Part shown: one piece after another, positions 34,641 to 46,149 of the stretch
Numbering within the stretch: the stretch's first letter is position 1
Layout: the number at the start of each line of letters is the position of its first letter
Source of the DNA: Rhyacophila brunnea
Lineage: Eukaryota > Arthropoda > Insecta > Trichoptera > Rhyacophilidae
NCBI GenBank assembly: GCA_022495005.1
Contig: JAGYXB010001020.1
Span: forward strand, 62,001-126,000
DNA length: 64,000 nucleotides
Direction of reading: 5' to 3'
Position numbers and translations under genes: made by a program
Notes under the pieces: model-generated
Told to the model about the DNA's origin: nothing
The model's input: the letters and a program-made list of their open reading frames with translations, nothing else
Database searches by the model: none

Positions 34641-37145
34641 TTTTTTTGGATAATACAAATAATAGTAAATTAGCAGAATGATATAATCTGGAAACATAAA
34701 TTTTGAAAGAAATCTTTTAAATAAAAATTTAAGTTAAAATATGCTTCAGTTATTTCTTATAAGAACACCTACGTATCGCCACCTCAATATTATAACTAGA
34801 AAACTCTGATTTGGTGATTGTTGAGAAAATGAAATTTCAACATTTCTTGATTCACTTAAACCGAGGTTTTAATAATAATATTTAAAATAAAAATGGAAAT
34901 TGTGCTTTGTCTTATAATTGGGCACAATTAAATAATGTTCAAATGAATGAAAAAATATTGTTGATATTTAATTGTGATCTAAAGTGATCTAATATTTTCA
35001 AACACAAAATTATTACAGTTCCCATTAATTTATGACTTAGAGAAGTAAATGTATAATCATATTCAATAGCTATCTCAAAAACAGTAAAAATCAAGTTATC
35101 TAGTTGTAGTATTGAGGTGACGGTATGATATATCTAATAATATTGTTTGTTAAAAGAATGTTAATTATTTGTGAATAAACATATAGAATAAAGCTTTCAC
35201 TCTGTAGTATTTTCCAATCAGTTTTTGAATAAAAATGATATTGGTGAGGTAAATTAAACCAATATCTTGTATGATTTACAAGATCTCACATGTACGCCAA
35301 ATGTTGACTCGAATGAAAGATTTCTTCTCCGAATGTAATTAAATGTAAATAATTCTAAAAATACGCGATAATATAAGGCTGTTTGCTCGAAGTGTCTGCC
35401 ACTTCGCCGAAATGAGAAATGCGGTGCGGGAACGATTTGGTAGATTGATTGAAATACCTACAACAACTTTAGCACAGATTACTATATTTAGAGTAAGCTT
35501 TGGAAAGAGGATGTATTCATAAAGATTCAAACCAATGCTACCTTTTTTATATACATTTTAATATTGGTATTTTATTTTCATTTCATAGTTGAAAGTATTA
35601 ATTAATAATCAGGTATCTCCAAAGATGTTAAATAAATAATATTCATTCAGATGAAGCTTTCTGTTGAGTATTTTTTTAGTTTGACGTAAGTAATATATCT
35701 GTGACATATAAGAAAACCAGATGTAATTATTTTATTGGTAATAAGTTAAATAAAAAACGATAATACTAATAGATTTAAATTCAAATTCCATCAAGTACCT
35801 TCGGTCAATAGTATTAAAATAAAAAAATGATATTATAAGATTATACTCTATAAAGAATATTACATTTCAAAATGTTGTGTGATATTCAAACAAAAAAGTT
35901 ACACAAATAATTATAAATAGATAATAACACCCTGCCTTTTACATAATTATATACTATACTTGTTGGATACGTACGTACGTTGTTAAAAACCAGGCATTAG
36001 AAACGTTTCACCATTATAAAATGTAAGTTTTAAATTTTAGTTACGTTCATTATCAATAAAATAGTGACTAGTTAAATAAGACAGTTAAAAACAGGATATT
36101 CTAATATTTATATTAAAATATCGGTCAACGTTGTATGACAACTGAAACTTTACGACTAACGAAATTTATTTAGTTCCACCGCAGTGGCTTATCCATATAT
36201 TACAATAGTTATATTATATTGTATACCTACCATAAGAAAAGTTTTTTTACATTTCAAACTGAAAGAATCCTTAGAGAGCATTTACATTATTTGCGGCGCA
36301 ATCATTTATGACATCATTTTCCAACAATAATGATATCAGATGTTTCTTTGAATTGGATTATTATATATTGTATAGAGTAGGGACATATTGTTGTGAATAA
36401 TGGAATAAATAAAAGGGTAGATAAGGAATATACCGGTACTTTGATATGAGTATAATAATAAATCATACGAAAAACGAGTGCATATCATATGTCAATGATA
36501 TCGTCGAATTTCCATATAAATATTATATTATCATAATCATTAGATATCGCTATTTTTATCAATATTAGTATATAATATTATAATTTCCACCAAAATAAAA
36601 TAAACAAAACTGATTTGAAAAACAACACCTTCAAAAATCAATGTGAATTTGCTACTTCTAAAAATATCTGAAATAAGCGTTATTTGGAAATGTTTGCTTT
36701 ATGATAGTCAAAGACTTAGGCTTTTTAAAAATTTAAGCTGTCAAAATAATCAATTACAACTTAATTTTGAATAGTTTCTAGCTCAGCCAAACATCACAGC
36801 GTTTTTGCGTATCCGAATGTTTCTGAGAGAATGTAACCGGAAAATATAAATTATAATACCACATGGCTGAAGCTAACTTGTAATATTATTATGTACCAAC
36901 TCGTTATAATGTATATTTGTTTTAATAATAATATAATTTAATATAATTTTATTAAAATGTACAACTAAAATAAACCTCAGCTGAGACTACTGGCGTAATA
37001 ATAAAAAAAGAACTGATATTATATAATCATTTTTTGTTTACAAAAAATGATTCTTATCGTAAAATTTAACCATGTGCATTTGTGTAAAAGTCCACAGCAA
37101 TCAATTATTGTTAATGCGATTATTGTTAAGGTTGATATTCTTGAC
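34641..37145. other. Intron 1 sequence, no gene seen
   Basis: AT-rich. The patch 35380-35470 is less AT-rich but has no recognisable frame. CAGTGG at 36187 has no inverted partner that I could find. Confidence 0.5.
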
Positions 37146-38367
37146 AGCACTTGCAGTGGCGACCGGTGAGTTATTTTACTGGGAGTTCACTTTTTTCACC
37201 TTTTGACTGCCGTAAAAAGGCATTTGCCTTCATCAAAACTTCACCAAAAAATCAAAAAAAAAAACTATTGGTTTTTTTAATTTAGTACATTTAAAAGAAA
37301 TAATAAATAACTCACTATTTATTATTTGTTGTACCTCTAAAAACAGTTTTTCTTGAAAAAAAAATGGATTTTAAACTTTAACACAAACTATTTTGTTTTG
37401 ACCGAATTATTAGTAGTACCGAAATATCTCGTATCTGGCAGTGACCGGGATTTATTGTTCATTTGTATGAGAAATCCATTCTTCTGTTTTTCATCGACAC
37501 AAATTTTTCAATTACGCGTTTGTTGAAGTCAGGAATCTCTTGTATCATTCTTTTTTCGATACTGAGCATACATAATGCGTTCAATCTTGATTGCGCGATG
37601 GTGTTTCTACTAAAACACTTGATCCGTTTGAGTGTGAAAAAACATCTTTCGCTTTCCACTGATGTCATCGGAATAGTAAAAATTAAATTTAATAGTAAAA
37701 CCGTTTCCGTAAATGTGTCAATGAGATTTTTTTCGATTAAAATGTTTTATAGTCAGACGTATTACAGAACTAGTTTGAAGAGATATCATAATTGATAAAC
37801 ATTGTGAATTTAGTTATCAAACTGAAAAAAAACTTGAAGCTTATTTTTAAATTGTACTTCGCCTAAATTTGAGAAATGTTGTCAACATGTGCAGAAATTT
37901 AAATGCGTACGTGAAAAGAATTTATTTTTATAATAATATTGAATAAAAATTGTCATACAATAATTGTACGTCTGATACGGGCTGAATCTGCGTTCGGGCC
38001 GAGAGCGACTTGAACTGTCGCTCCCGAGCACGTAGAAAAAATATTTACGTATTGCTGTTCCACGCGCCAGACGACGCTCTTTCTCATTGCAAAGAAATCG
38101 AAATTAGATTACTGGGCGCTTTGGTCGAGCGATGGCGAATATCGCTCACATCAACATATAATATTATTATTTAAAATAGCCGGTTAAAAACACATATTAG
38201 AATTTGTTTTTGTATATGAATTAATGACTACGGTAATAGATCAGAACACTTTTAATTAATCAAATATAAATTAAATACTCATTTAAAAAAAGTCTTTTCG
38301 CATAAATTGAGTGGGTGGGTGTGCACCGCTCCAACGCTCTCAAGGGAGAATCGCCACTGAGCACTTG
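37146..38367 (-). mobile_element. hAT element with perfect 8-bp TSD and transposase remnant
   Basis: The element 37154-38359 (1206 bp) begins CAGTGGCGACCGGTGAG and ends GGGAGAATCGCCACTG, giving a 9-bp perfect TIR CAGTGGCGA. Both sides carry AGCACTTG (37146-37153, 38360-38367), a perfect hAT 8-bp target duplication. The transposase is read on the minus strand and only its C-terminus remains (37459-37740), so the 5' and central coding region has been deleted. A strong hairpin (GAGCGAC-TTGAACT-GTCGCTC, about 38005-38027) lies in the remaining 5' part. Confidence 0.93.
37459..37740 (-). pseudogene. hAT transposase C-terminal dimerisation domain
   Basis: The minus-strand frame runs from about 37738 to 37459, further upstream than its first Met at 37668. 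It reads IDTFTETVLLLNLIFTIP, then MTSVESERCFFTLKRIKCF, SRNTIAQSRLNALCMLSIEK and ends PDFNKRVIEKFVSMKNRRMD. The TSVESERCFSTLKRIKTFLRNTM..RLNALAMLSIEK pattern is the hAT dimerisation motif of ZMYM/TTF-type insect hAT transposases. The catalytic DDE portion is absent. The reading frame is undamaged over about 93 codons. Confidence 0.9.
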
Positions 38368-39521
38368 TATAGAGTACTGTATCGCTTTTTCCATAAAAAA
38401 ACCCCACAAAGTCCTAGTACTTTTGATACTCGTTCTAGATAAAAACATGCATTAAGCCTTACACTCAGACCCACAGCTTCAGAGACGGATATTCCAACTC
38501 CTCAGTAGTGTAAAACATCCGTAATATTAATAATTATATCTTAATTTATTATATACTCATAATATTTGTTATGTCTTTATCTGTGATTTTAAAATATTTT
38601 CTTTTTGATCATCGTGATAGCTCATACAAACACTTAATTGTCTGTCTACCTGTTTGTATAGTTCAAAAACTACTGATCAAAATAATATGAAATTCTTAAA
38701 TTAATAACAGATTGACATAATTTATTATATAAGTGCATTTATTAATTGTATATACAAAAAACGAAAGTAACATAGTATCCTATCAAGGTTTCTATAAAAA
38801 TTAGCGATACAAGTGGTTGTTTTTTGCTTTCATACGTTCTTATCAAAAAAAAAATGCACTAGCATCAATTAATCATGAGTAGATAAGATAGTCAGATAAC
38901 AGCAGCAGAGTGGTGATGTTGCGGTGCGCGCATTTTCATCCAACTGTTGTCGATGACGAAGGTTTAGTCTAGCTCTCAAGCAACTGTGATACTAACATAC
39001 GTGTCTAGAGGGACTGGCTGGAAATAGAATAGCTGGAACAGAGGCGCGCGTGTAGATTCAATCGTAGTCCATTTAATTAAATTAAAACAATTAAAAACCG
39101 ATCAGTTTATTTCGTCATTCTGTAAAATATATAATGTCTTTTTTGTTTCGTTATTTTACGTGGATGAAGTCACATACTATTGTTAGTAAATAGTGAAATT
39201 ATATAAAAGAATTTGTTTCGACGTTTGTTTTTTATGTAACTTGGCATTGAAAGTTTTTCAATTTCCGTAATTTAATTTTTTTTTCAGGCGTGGGTGTTGT
39301 TGAATTTAAAAACTAAAACAATTCATAATAATTAAACCTGGCTTGGTCTGATTATAAAGTAAGCACCAAGTAATGAAAAATTATTTGCTTAAACCAAGTT
39401 ATTATTACAAAAATAATTTTCTCTTTTACAATCTTATGATACAGTAGTGTCCGGAAACAACAACTATATCACTCTGTTTTCTCTTTTGTCTACATAATGA
39501 TATAATATTCAAATATGTATT
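38368..39521. other. Intron 1 sequence, no gene seen
   Basis: The patch 38890-39065 is GC-richer (GTTGCGGTGCGCGCATTTTC, GAGGCGCGCGTG) with no frame or TIR; it could be regulatory. The rest is AT-rich. Confidence 0.4.
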
Positions 39522-39669
39522 TATATTGAACAACATAACTTGAAAACACCTCAGAGTGGCGCGATACCAGTAGGTACATACGGTTCAAATCCCGTCGAGA
39601 ATCGTATTTTTTCAAATATGATTTTTTCTAGTGGGTGATGTGTTTTCAATTTATGTATGTTCAATATAA
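39522..39669 (+). mobile_element. Short TIR element with tRNA-like core
   Basis: The left end TATTGAACAACATAACTTG then AAAACACC and the right end (inverse: TATTGAACATACATAAATTG, AAAACACATC) form terminal inverted repeats of about 30 bp. Between them, 39551-39605 reads GAGTGGCGCGATACCAGTAG then ACGGTTCAAATCCCGT, A- and B-box-like segments of a shortened tRNA-like unit (the anticodon arm is missing). CGTATTTTTTCAAA follows, as in the core at 48748. Confidence 0.65.
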
Positions 39670-41675
39670 TATGGAATGTTACATTCTCAAAATCTAGTAA
39701 AAAAATCGTTGGATAAAAGAATGGTTTATGTATTTATATGCTTGTTATAATATAATATTTTAACGTGTGCTATTATTAGTTTAATGAAAAAGTATTTAAA
39801 AAGATTCGATTAATATCTTCGCAATTCATTATTGATTGTTCAAAAAATAGTAAAAAATAGAGAAAGGTAAACTTTTGACACCGTACAGCCAAATAAGTGT
39901 AACATAATATTTATTCATTTGTTTTTCAAAGAGCCATATAAAATAATATACTTACATGAGATGTGACTTAGCAGATAAAAAAATGGGAGAAAAAATACAC
40001 ACAATAAAATAATGTTGAACAACGTTATTTCTGTAGATTTTTAATACCAACTTGCTTAAATTTTCAAATCATATTGCAATTTTCTATGAACATTTTGTAG
40101 GTACTGTATAATTATTGTTTCCTTACTTTATGCAGAAATTACGTTTTAACAGTACTCGACTCAATATAAAATGATATATTGGCTGATAATAGCATTGAGA
40201 GGATTTATAATGAAATCAAAGATCGACCCAATAAATCCCGGAAATTATTAGCTTGGCGAAAAACATATATTTTTTGAAAATATAATATTACAATAAATTA
40301 TATTATAAAAACTTTGAACATTGAAAACAGGGGCTAGTATAATAAGTGTGAGGTACAACGTGTATATACACGCTCATTTTATATGACCGGCTTGTACATA
40401 CGGAATTATAGAGCACATAAACTTATAGCATCTGGTTACTCTTTTCTTCCATCCAGAAATCTGTGTAGAAAAAATTCCCCTACCCATGACAAAATTTGGT
40501 ACTTACCAATAAACATTTCGTAAAAATTGTAGTTTTATTGTCAAATTCAATATTTCTAGAAAAAAAAACAGCTCGCGTGTATTAAAAGAATCACATGATG
40601 ACAAGAGCCATGATTTGAGACCTCTAGTATATTGCTAAATGTCCTTCTTTGTCATAGTCTCCCTTCAATGGTCATAATATGGTGTAACTCCAGACGTTAC
40701 CAAAGGCAAACATATTTTTTCTAAGCTTATGGAATCTAATTCACGTCAAATCTCAGTGGACATACCTTATATGTTAACTTGCTGTCGATGTTTTTCTGCA
40801 CTAACAGGATTGGTCATTGGATATCCCCATTTCACAATGTTTGATACTTAAGATTGGGTCTGGGTAAGAAACGTTCTAGTGATCTCATCAATTCTTCGAG
40901 TCACTCGAAGTCTTAATTCGCACCGCATGTGGATAGTTGGTCATATTCTAGTAAAACTGTCAGAAAGGTGGTCGTTACCATACAGATTTTTCCAGATAAT
41001 ATAAACATTGTTTTAACATTTGAGACTCACGTATAACTTGTCATGGATTCTTAATACTACACTAGAGTTGATACAGATAATTCATCGACTGCGAATTTAA
41101 CGTAAGTTGTTTCTTATTAGAAAGTGTATAAGTAGCATATTATGGGTGATGTCAAGTATTGTAAGACAATTATTGTGTCATACCAAATTGATCCTAATTT
41201 ACTGATTTGAGAATATTGGGAATTTTAAATTATTTAAACTGTCAGGTTGCTTCAAACCTACTACTTTTTTGTAGTCTAGTAATTTTTTTAGGTGCAACTT
41301 GAGATTCTACAAATGTTAATATGTATGTAATAATGTATGTAATGTATATAAATATGCAAATTGAGTTTTCTTTGATATACGTGTACTTACACAATACTTT
41401 TTTTTAAATACCTTGCAAACACTACACTGTGTGCCTCTTATTATAATACTCATTTGAAATTACTATAATAAATTCTAAAATTATGAACATGGTATTAAAT
41501 TGTAAAATGAATAAATAAAAATATTAAATTCCTCATTTCATTTTAACATCCTATTTATATTTATAAAAATAAATATGTTGATTTTGAACTGTTTCTGTGT
41601 TAACACAATTTAATTAGTATTATAAACAGCGTTACCATTTTAATGTATGTTTAATATATTAAAATGAATGACCCA
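39670..41675. other. Intron 1 sequence, no gene seen
   Basis: 40600-41000 is less AT-rich and may be an old transposon, but neither strand gives a frame that I recognise. Confidence 0.4.
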
Positions 41676-41925
41676 CGATGGCCGCGTGGCTTAAACGCCG
41701 ACCTATAGTGTCGAGGGTCCCAGGTTCAAATTCTGGGTCTGGCAAGTAAGCATATTACTTTCCAATTTTTGTATGAGTCGGAGTATGGACTTAATAGGTT
41801 GAGCAAGTGGCTGACATCCATTTATCGTAAAAATAAAATCTGTTAATACAAACCTACACTCTGTGAAGGCCCATATTATGATCCTATTAGGATCGGACAT
41901 GGTCGAAAGAAGAAAAAGAAGAATA
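41676..41925 (+). mobile_element. SINE family A, copy 4 (subfamily A2)
   Basis: This is the best-preserved family A copy: GATGGCCGCGTGGCTTAAAC (class-II tRNA, Leu/Ser-like A box), CGAGGGTCCCAGGTTCAAAT then TCTGGGTCTGGCAA (B box), body GAGTCGGAGTATGGACTTAA, AGGTTGAGCAAGTGGCTG, and tail CCTATTAGGATCGGACATGG then TCGAAAGAAG-type repeats. The CCTATTAGG inverted repeat near the end can form a short stem. Confidence 0.85.
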
Positions 41926-42603
41926 TTATTCTAAATAAATTCTATTTGTTTTTCGGTATCAGTATCCGTCTGATCATTTTTATTAGTAATTAGCAACAAT
42001 ATACTCATTCTTTAAGTTAATATGATAAGAAATGTATATTTATATTGTATATATTATATTTTGTAAAAATACAGCAATAAACACTTCTTTATTTTACTAG
42101 CTGATTATTATTTGGTAGTGCCAAGAAAGCATGCTAGGTTGACAAGGTCAATTGCTAATGAGTCGTGCTTTAAGCTTTCTCGCTGATTATGTATTTTCCA
42201 TGACGTACGATTTATTTTGCTGTAGGTGTATTATAAAATATGTATAACATTATTATATTGTATAAAGTAGGTACTACAGCAATGATAAAAGGCTTAAAAA
42301 TAATATTGTATTATAATATGAGAATTGTTTGTAAACATGTCATTAAAATATAAATAATTTATATATAATATAAAAGGGGGAAAATACTTCAGTTTATTGA
42401 TAGCAACTAATATTTATTATTTCTACCGGTTTACTACGGCGTAGCGCTACGCCGCGCCGTAGAGCTTATATCGCAAATATTTTTTTTTTTTACCAGTATT
42501 GTAATATCGAAATATAAAATGAATATTTTGAAAATAATGTGATAGTGAGAGTGGTATGTTTTATTTAAAAATATGAAATAAAAATATTGTTATATTGGCT
42601 CAC
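41926..42603. other. Intron 1, 5' end, with GC palindrome
   Basis: AT-rich except for an isolated perfect 18-bp palindrome CGGCGTAGCGCTACGCCG at 42437-42454, 150 nt downstream of the unc-13 exon 1 donor. CTACGGCG...CGCCGTAG can form a second overlapping hairpin. No other feature. Confidence 0.5.
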
Positions 42604-42625
42604 CTGTAACACTAAGCAGTGACAT
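42604..42625 (-). CDS. unc-13: unc-13 exon 1, start codon and first seven codons
   Basis: Minus-strand ATG at 42625-42623 opens a 22-nt coding piece encoding MSLLSVT plus the first base of a Val codon, then a donor reading ACAG|GTGAGC. Vertebrate Munc13-1 starts with MSLLCVG followed by VKKAK, so this fits the known start, and the phase matches exon 2 exactly. It is too short to be found by ORF length; the evidence is the three-way agreement of the MSLL start, the donor and the phase with exon 2. The GC-rich island just upstream on the same strand supports it as the first coding exon. The exact 5' end of the transcript is not visible. Confidence 0.8.
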
Positions 42626-43330
42626 GGCGACAACTTCACCAAACCTTTCCCACCAAAAATTTCCTCACTTACTTTTTTACGACTCACTATTTATGTATAA
42701 AACAACACTTCAAATATACTTTCACAGTTACCTGAATATCATTCTAGTATTTTCCGTATTATATATTCGATAAGATAACACAAGTAAATGCGGTAAACAG
42801 AGGTATAGCACGAAAAAAAAAACCTCCGTGCAAGCGTGGATTATTTCAAAAAAAGAATCACTACCAAAGGATTATTTATAACTATCGACGAACCACTTTG
42901 TTGATTTCGTTACGATTCGGTTATAGTATTAACACACTGCTAGATATAATCGTTCTGTTTCACACAACGTAACTGCTAGCGATCTCGCCTCGGGTCTAAG
43001 TACCGTGGAGCGCTAGGAAAACGGTCCGTAGCTTTTCTGTGGGCAAAAACAAATGACACTTGAGCTCGGGTGTCGTGTGTTCGCGGGTTTGTCCCGGTGC
43101 AGCGGCACAAGAGTGGGTTCGTGTATCGGATTGTCAGGGGCTGCGGCGGCGAGCCCCCGTCGGGCCGCGGGCCGCATCTCAGAGCGCCCCCATGGCTCGC
43201 GGCATAGCGCTGCCCGCTGACTGCCGAGCTACGCACGCACACCAAACCCCGAGCGCCGCGCTCCAGTCCGCCATCTTGGGCTTGCGCCCTTCGGAATTTA
43301 CCATTCGTATACCTCTCCTGACCGCATGGA
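42626..43330 (-). promoter_or_regulatory. CpG-rich promoter / 5'UTR candidate of unc-13
   Basis: From about 42960 to 43330 the sequence becomes strongly GC- and CpG-rich, unlike everything around it. On the minus strand it carries a YY1-like AAGATGGCGGAC near 43267-43278, in the orientation typical of sites around transcription starts, and lies 0.35-0.7 kb upstream of the unc-13 start codon. The part from 42626 to about 42960 returns to AT-rich composition and would be 5'UTR and/or leader intron. Plus-strand frames through the island are arginine/alanine-rich and look like translated GC-rich DNA, not a protein. A plus-strand start (ATGGAATTCAAG|GTATGC at about 43327) could alternatively be a first exon of a divergent gene. 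Confidence 0.6.
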
Positions 43331-43808
43331 ATTCAAGGTATGCTTCTGTGCGCTATCTTTTTAATAGATCAATAGAATAATACCATTGTCATCATCGTCT
43401 GTACGGGATAAATTATGAAAATTTCCCGATGCTTTTCATAAGATAATTTCAACGTAGCTTTCGCTGTTATTCAAATAAGCTCATATTATATATAATTGCG
43501 TATACTAATATCAAACATATATTAATTTATATATTTGTACATAATAATATAATAAAGAAACATTATAAATACAATAATACACGTAGACGTTTTAAATTTG
43601 ACAAACAGGTGCTTTTTGTATGGTGAAAAAGTAGAGGATACAACACAGAAATATGCACAGGAAGAAAACAATGAGCATCACATAACATCACATCATTTCT
43701 TGGTGTTATTTTTATTAAAAACACCATTCATTAAAATTTTGACTTTTAAATTCTTAACCATTTTCGTTTCCAAGCTGAACATATTATGGGCTATGTTATT
43801 TACTTACT
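43331..43808. other. Upstream flank of the CpG island, no gene seen
   Basis: AT-rich. A 137-codon plus-strand frame (43598-44011) runs antisense across LINE tail relics and is not a gene. Confidence 0.5.
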
Positions 43809-44088
43809 TACTTCACCCTATCTCACCCTCACTGTTGAAGCATAAGGTCAGCATAAAGTCGCGCTACTTCCTTCGGTTCATCGCCAACTCACGTTCCTCC
43901 CGCCATGTGAGATCTTTAAAATTTGATATTGTTTATCTATTTCTTCCTATTATCGAGCCATTTCCTAGCGAAGGTGGACACCATGAGGGCAATCTTTGCC
44001 TTGTCATCTGATACCTGGAATAGTTCATTGAATCTGCATTCGTACCGATCACGGAGGATCTTAAAGCTATGGGATTAAGCGTCGTTCT
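43809..44088 (-). pseudogene. Two adjoining LINE C-terminal relics
   Basis: The minus strand 44085-43930 reads LKILRDRYECRFNELFQ then VSDDKAKIALMVSTFARKWL, matching the WLKNLRDW..ELFRAAxxKxKIALMIANxR end of one RTE lineage (compare 55740-56350). Then 43920-43812 reads LTWREERELAMNRRK-stop-RDFMLTLCFNS, the end of another RTE lineage (compare 49436-49575). Either two fragments are nested, or one LINE has both tails. Both are dead. Confidence 0.65.
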
Positions 44089-44104
44089 ACGCATACCATT
44101 TACC

Positions 44105-44522
44105 TTATTTTACAATGTTTTTCTTAGCTCGTCTTCTTCTTCGTCCGGTACAAATCTTGCAATCGATTTTTAACTAACTTTGCGACTAGCTAGACATTTA
44201 AAACTTTTAGAATATATCATAACCCAATGCCAATGCATTTTTTAATACTTTTAGCCATCTTTAAGTAGAATTGAATTCTTTTTCAGTTAATGAAATGAAA
44301 AGTTATTTCGACACCATTATTGGTTGCTAGGGATCTGGGGTCCTAGCAACTAAATTATTAATATATCCGTGCGTTACTATGGAAATTAATATGACATATC
44401 AAAATTACATTACAAGTAATTTTTTTTTTGATCGTTTAAGCTAGTCAAGTCAAGTTTATATGATTGAACAGAAAATTTGAAAACGTTTATATAAAAAGTT
44501 CTTTTTATCTTATAATTATTTT
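44105..44522 (+). repeat. Repeat family D, copy 3
   Basis: Colinear with 10855-11268: TTTTTCTTAGCTCGTCTTCT, CGGTACAAATCTTGCAATCG, CTAGCTAGACATTTAAAAC, ATGCCAATGCATTTTTTAA, CGACACCATTATTGGTTGC. The centre has a clear hairpin, GTTGCTAGGGA...TCCTAGCAAC. Confidence 0.75.
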
Positions 44523-45639
44523 CATCTGTATTAACGAACAAGCATTTAGCCTTGTAGAGGTTTACTCAACCCTACAACAGAAGCATTATTATCTATGTTC
44601 ATTTATAAAGCATCAATAATAATACGAACAGGAAATGGCAGTTAATTAAAACAGGTGCATTTTCGCTCTTCAACGGCACAGTCAAAATGTTCACGCAACT
44701 CCGCATAACGTTCAACCTCAAATCTAATCTAATCTAATCCTTTAAACTTCAACTTAAAAACAAATGTAATAGTCCTGTATCAGTATAGTGTATAATCTAA
44801 ACTTATTATCAACAATACAAAACCGATAATATCAACATGGTGTATTATTTCAACTGTGTGCAACTTTCTAGAACATTAATACAATTGTCATGTTGTATCC
44901 TTACAGAGAAGAAACTTTAGGAAAAACATGTATAGGCTTAAATTTAAATTATTTTTAATATAACTATCACGTTTTTTAAATGATCTATATGTTATATTAT
45001 TGTTATATATACAAAATTTATTATTTACTCAGACGAGTAAAAGGTAACATATATTTTTCAAAAATCATACCAATACAATTATTGCTTTTATATAATATGT
45101 GTTTGTATATAAATTCTTCTAAAATTAAATATCTTAATACAGTACAATATATTTTTGTATCTTGGATTTCCCCAGCCACGGTAAAAACGGGTGATGACGT
45201 CATTGTAGCGGGAACTCCTTCCATTTTCCCGTAAGCCTGCGCAGAACCATACTCTGAGAACGTTACTCCAGCGATCAGCAGTCATATTAGGTTGGTCAAC
45301 TTTTACCCGTCTAATTTAAACTTTCACGTGATCATTTCGAACAATATTGCTAATTATTATTGCCTCTGTAAAAATCCCTTGCGTATTAAAATGAGTTTCA
45401 TTACCTTGATCCACGAATTTAGTATAGAACTATTTAATTGATTTATGTAATATTACATAAAAATAGTTTAAGCAATTCTTATCTATAATGTACGTAATAC
45501 TGTTGATATACCTTACAGATAATCAGCTTTAGTATTGCATGTTAAATCATCAGTTAGCATACTTTCAACTTTTATATCGTTAGTAAAATTTTAATATTAA
45601 CTTCATTGATCAAGACTGCTCTAAAATTTTATTCATTAA
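44523..45639. other. Intergenic sequence, no gene seen
   Basis: AT-rich. 45165-45260 is GC-richer (GGGTGATGACGTCATTG contains a CRE-like TGACGTCA at 45194-45201). No coding frame supported. Confidence 0.45.
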
Positions 45640-46149
45640 GGTGAATCCTCTAACTACCAGAGTCACCTAGCGGAAAAATACAAAGCTTGCAATTTAAAAC
45701 ATTTTTGTTTGATAATTTACAATTTATAGTGTATTAATTAATAATAATATTATGTATCAGTATAAATAAAACAAATTTCAAGTTACCTATACAAATTTAT
45801 ATTACTACAAAAATCGATGTTTTTTAAAATGAATATAAAAAATATTAACACTATGAATTAGTTAAAAATCTTCTCATTGCAATATAAAAACTTAATAAAC
45901 TAAATTTTAATAATAAATATTTCCATAAAATAATATTGAACAATAAAATAGGATCTTTTAACCAATTCACATTTCATAACATTTTTTTTAATTGTAAGTT
46001 TATCTTTGACTTAAAATAAAAAATATTTTTCTTTAATGTTTTCAGATATATATGCAGTTTAAATTGTAATGTATCTAAAAATGTCTCAAATTGCAAGCTT
46101 CGTATTTTATCCGCTAGATACCTCTGGTAGATAGAGGTTCCCTTTCACC
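45640..46149. mobile_element. Foldback family F, copy 2
   Basis: The left arm GGTGAATCCTCTAACTACCA then GAGTCACCTAGCGGAAAAAT, AAAGCTTGCAATTT is mirrored by the right arm ending CGCTAGATACCTCTGG, TAGATAGAGGTTCCCTTTCACC. The interior shares AAAATCGATGTTTTTTAAAAT and AGTTTATCTTTGACTTAAAAT with the copy at 58208-58755. No frame and no clear target duplication. Confidence 0.8.

Larger units (their letters stand above)
1..42625 (-). other. unc-13: unc-13 locus, 5' part (exons 1-3 and introns)
   Basis: Three exons on the minus strand join in frame: exon 1 ends after one base of a Val codon (phase 1), exon 2 supplies the other two and ends after one base of an Ala codon (phase 1), and exon 3 continues the protein and ends after two bases of a Phe codon (phase 2). 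The joined product corresponds to the extreme N-terminus and first half of the C2A domain of Munc13/Unc-13, a presynaptic protein that primes vesicles by opening syntaxin; in the vertebrate family C2A homodimerises or binds RIM. The rest of the gene must lie beyond position 1. No exon of the next C2A segment was found in 1-15158. The introns are filled with transposons. The identification rests on recalled family similarity, not on a search. Confidence 0.85.

Noticed and set aside
43060..43380. 106-codon plus-strand frame in the GC-rich island
   Set aside because: Arginine/alanine/proline-rich composition is what GC-rich DNA gives in any frame; the opposite strand is equally open (42976-43245). 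The island fits the unc-13 promoter better.
43598..44011. 137-codon plus-strand frame
   Set aside because: Runs antisense over LINE C-terminal relics and has no family similarity.
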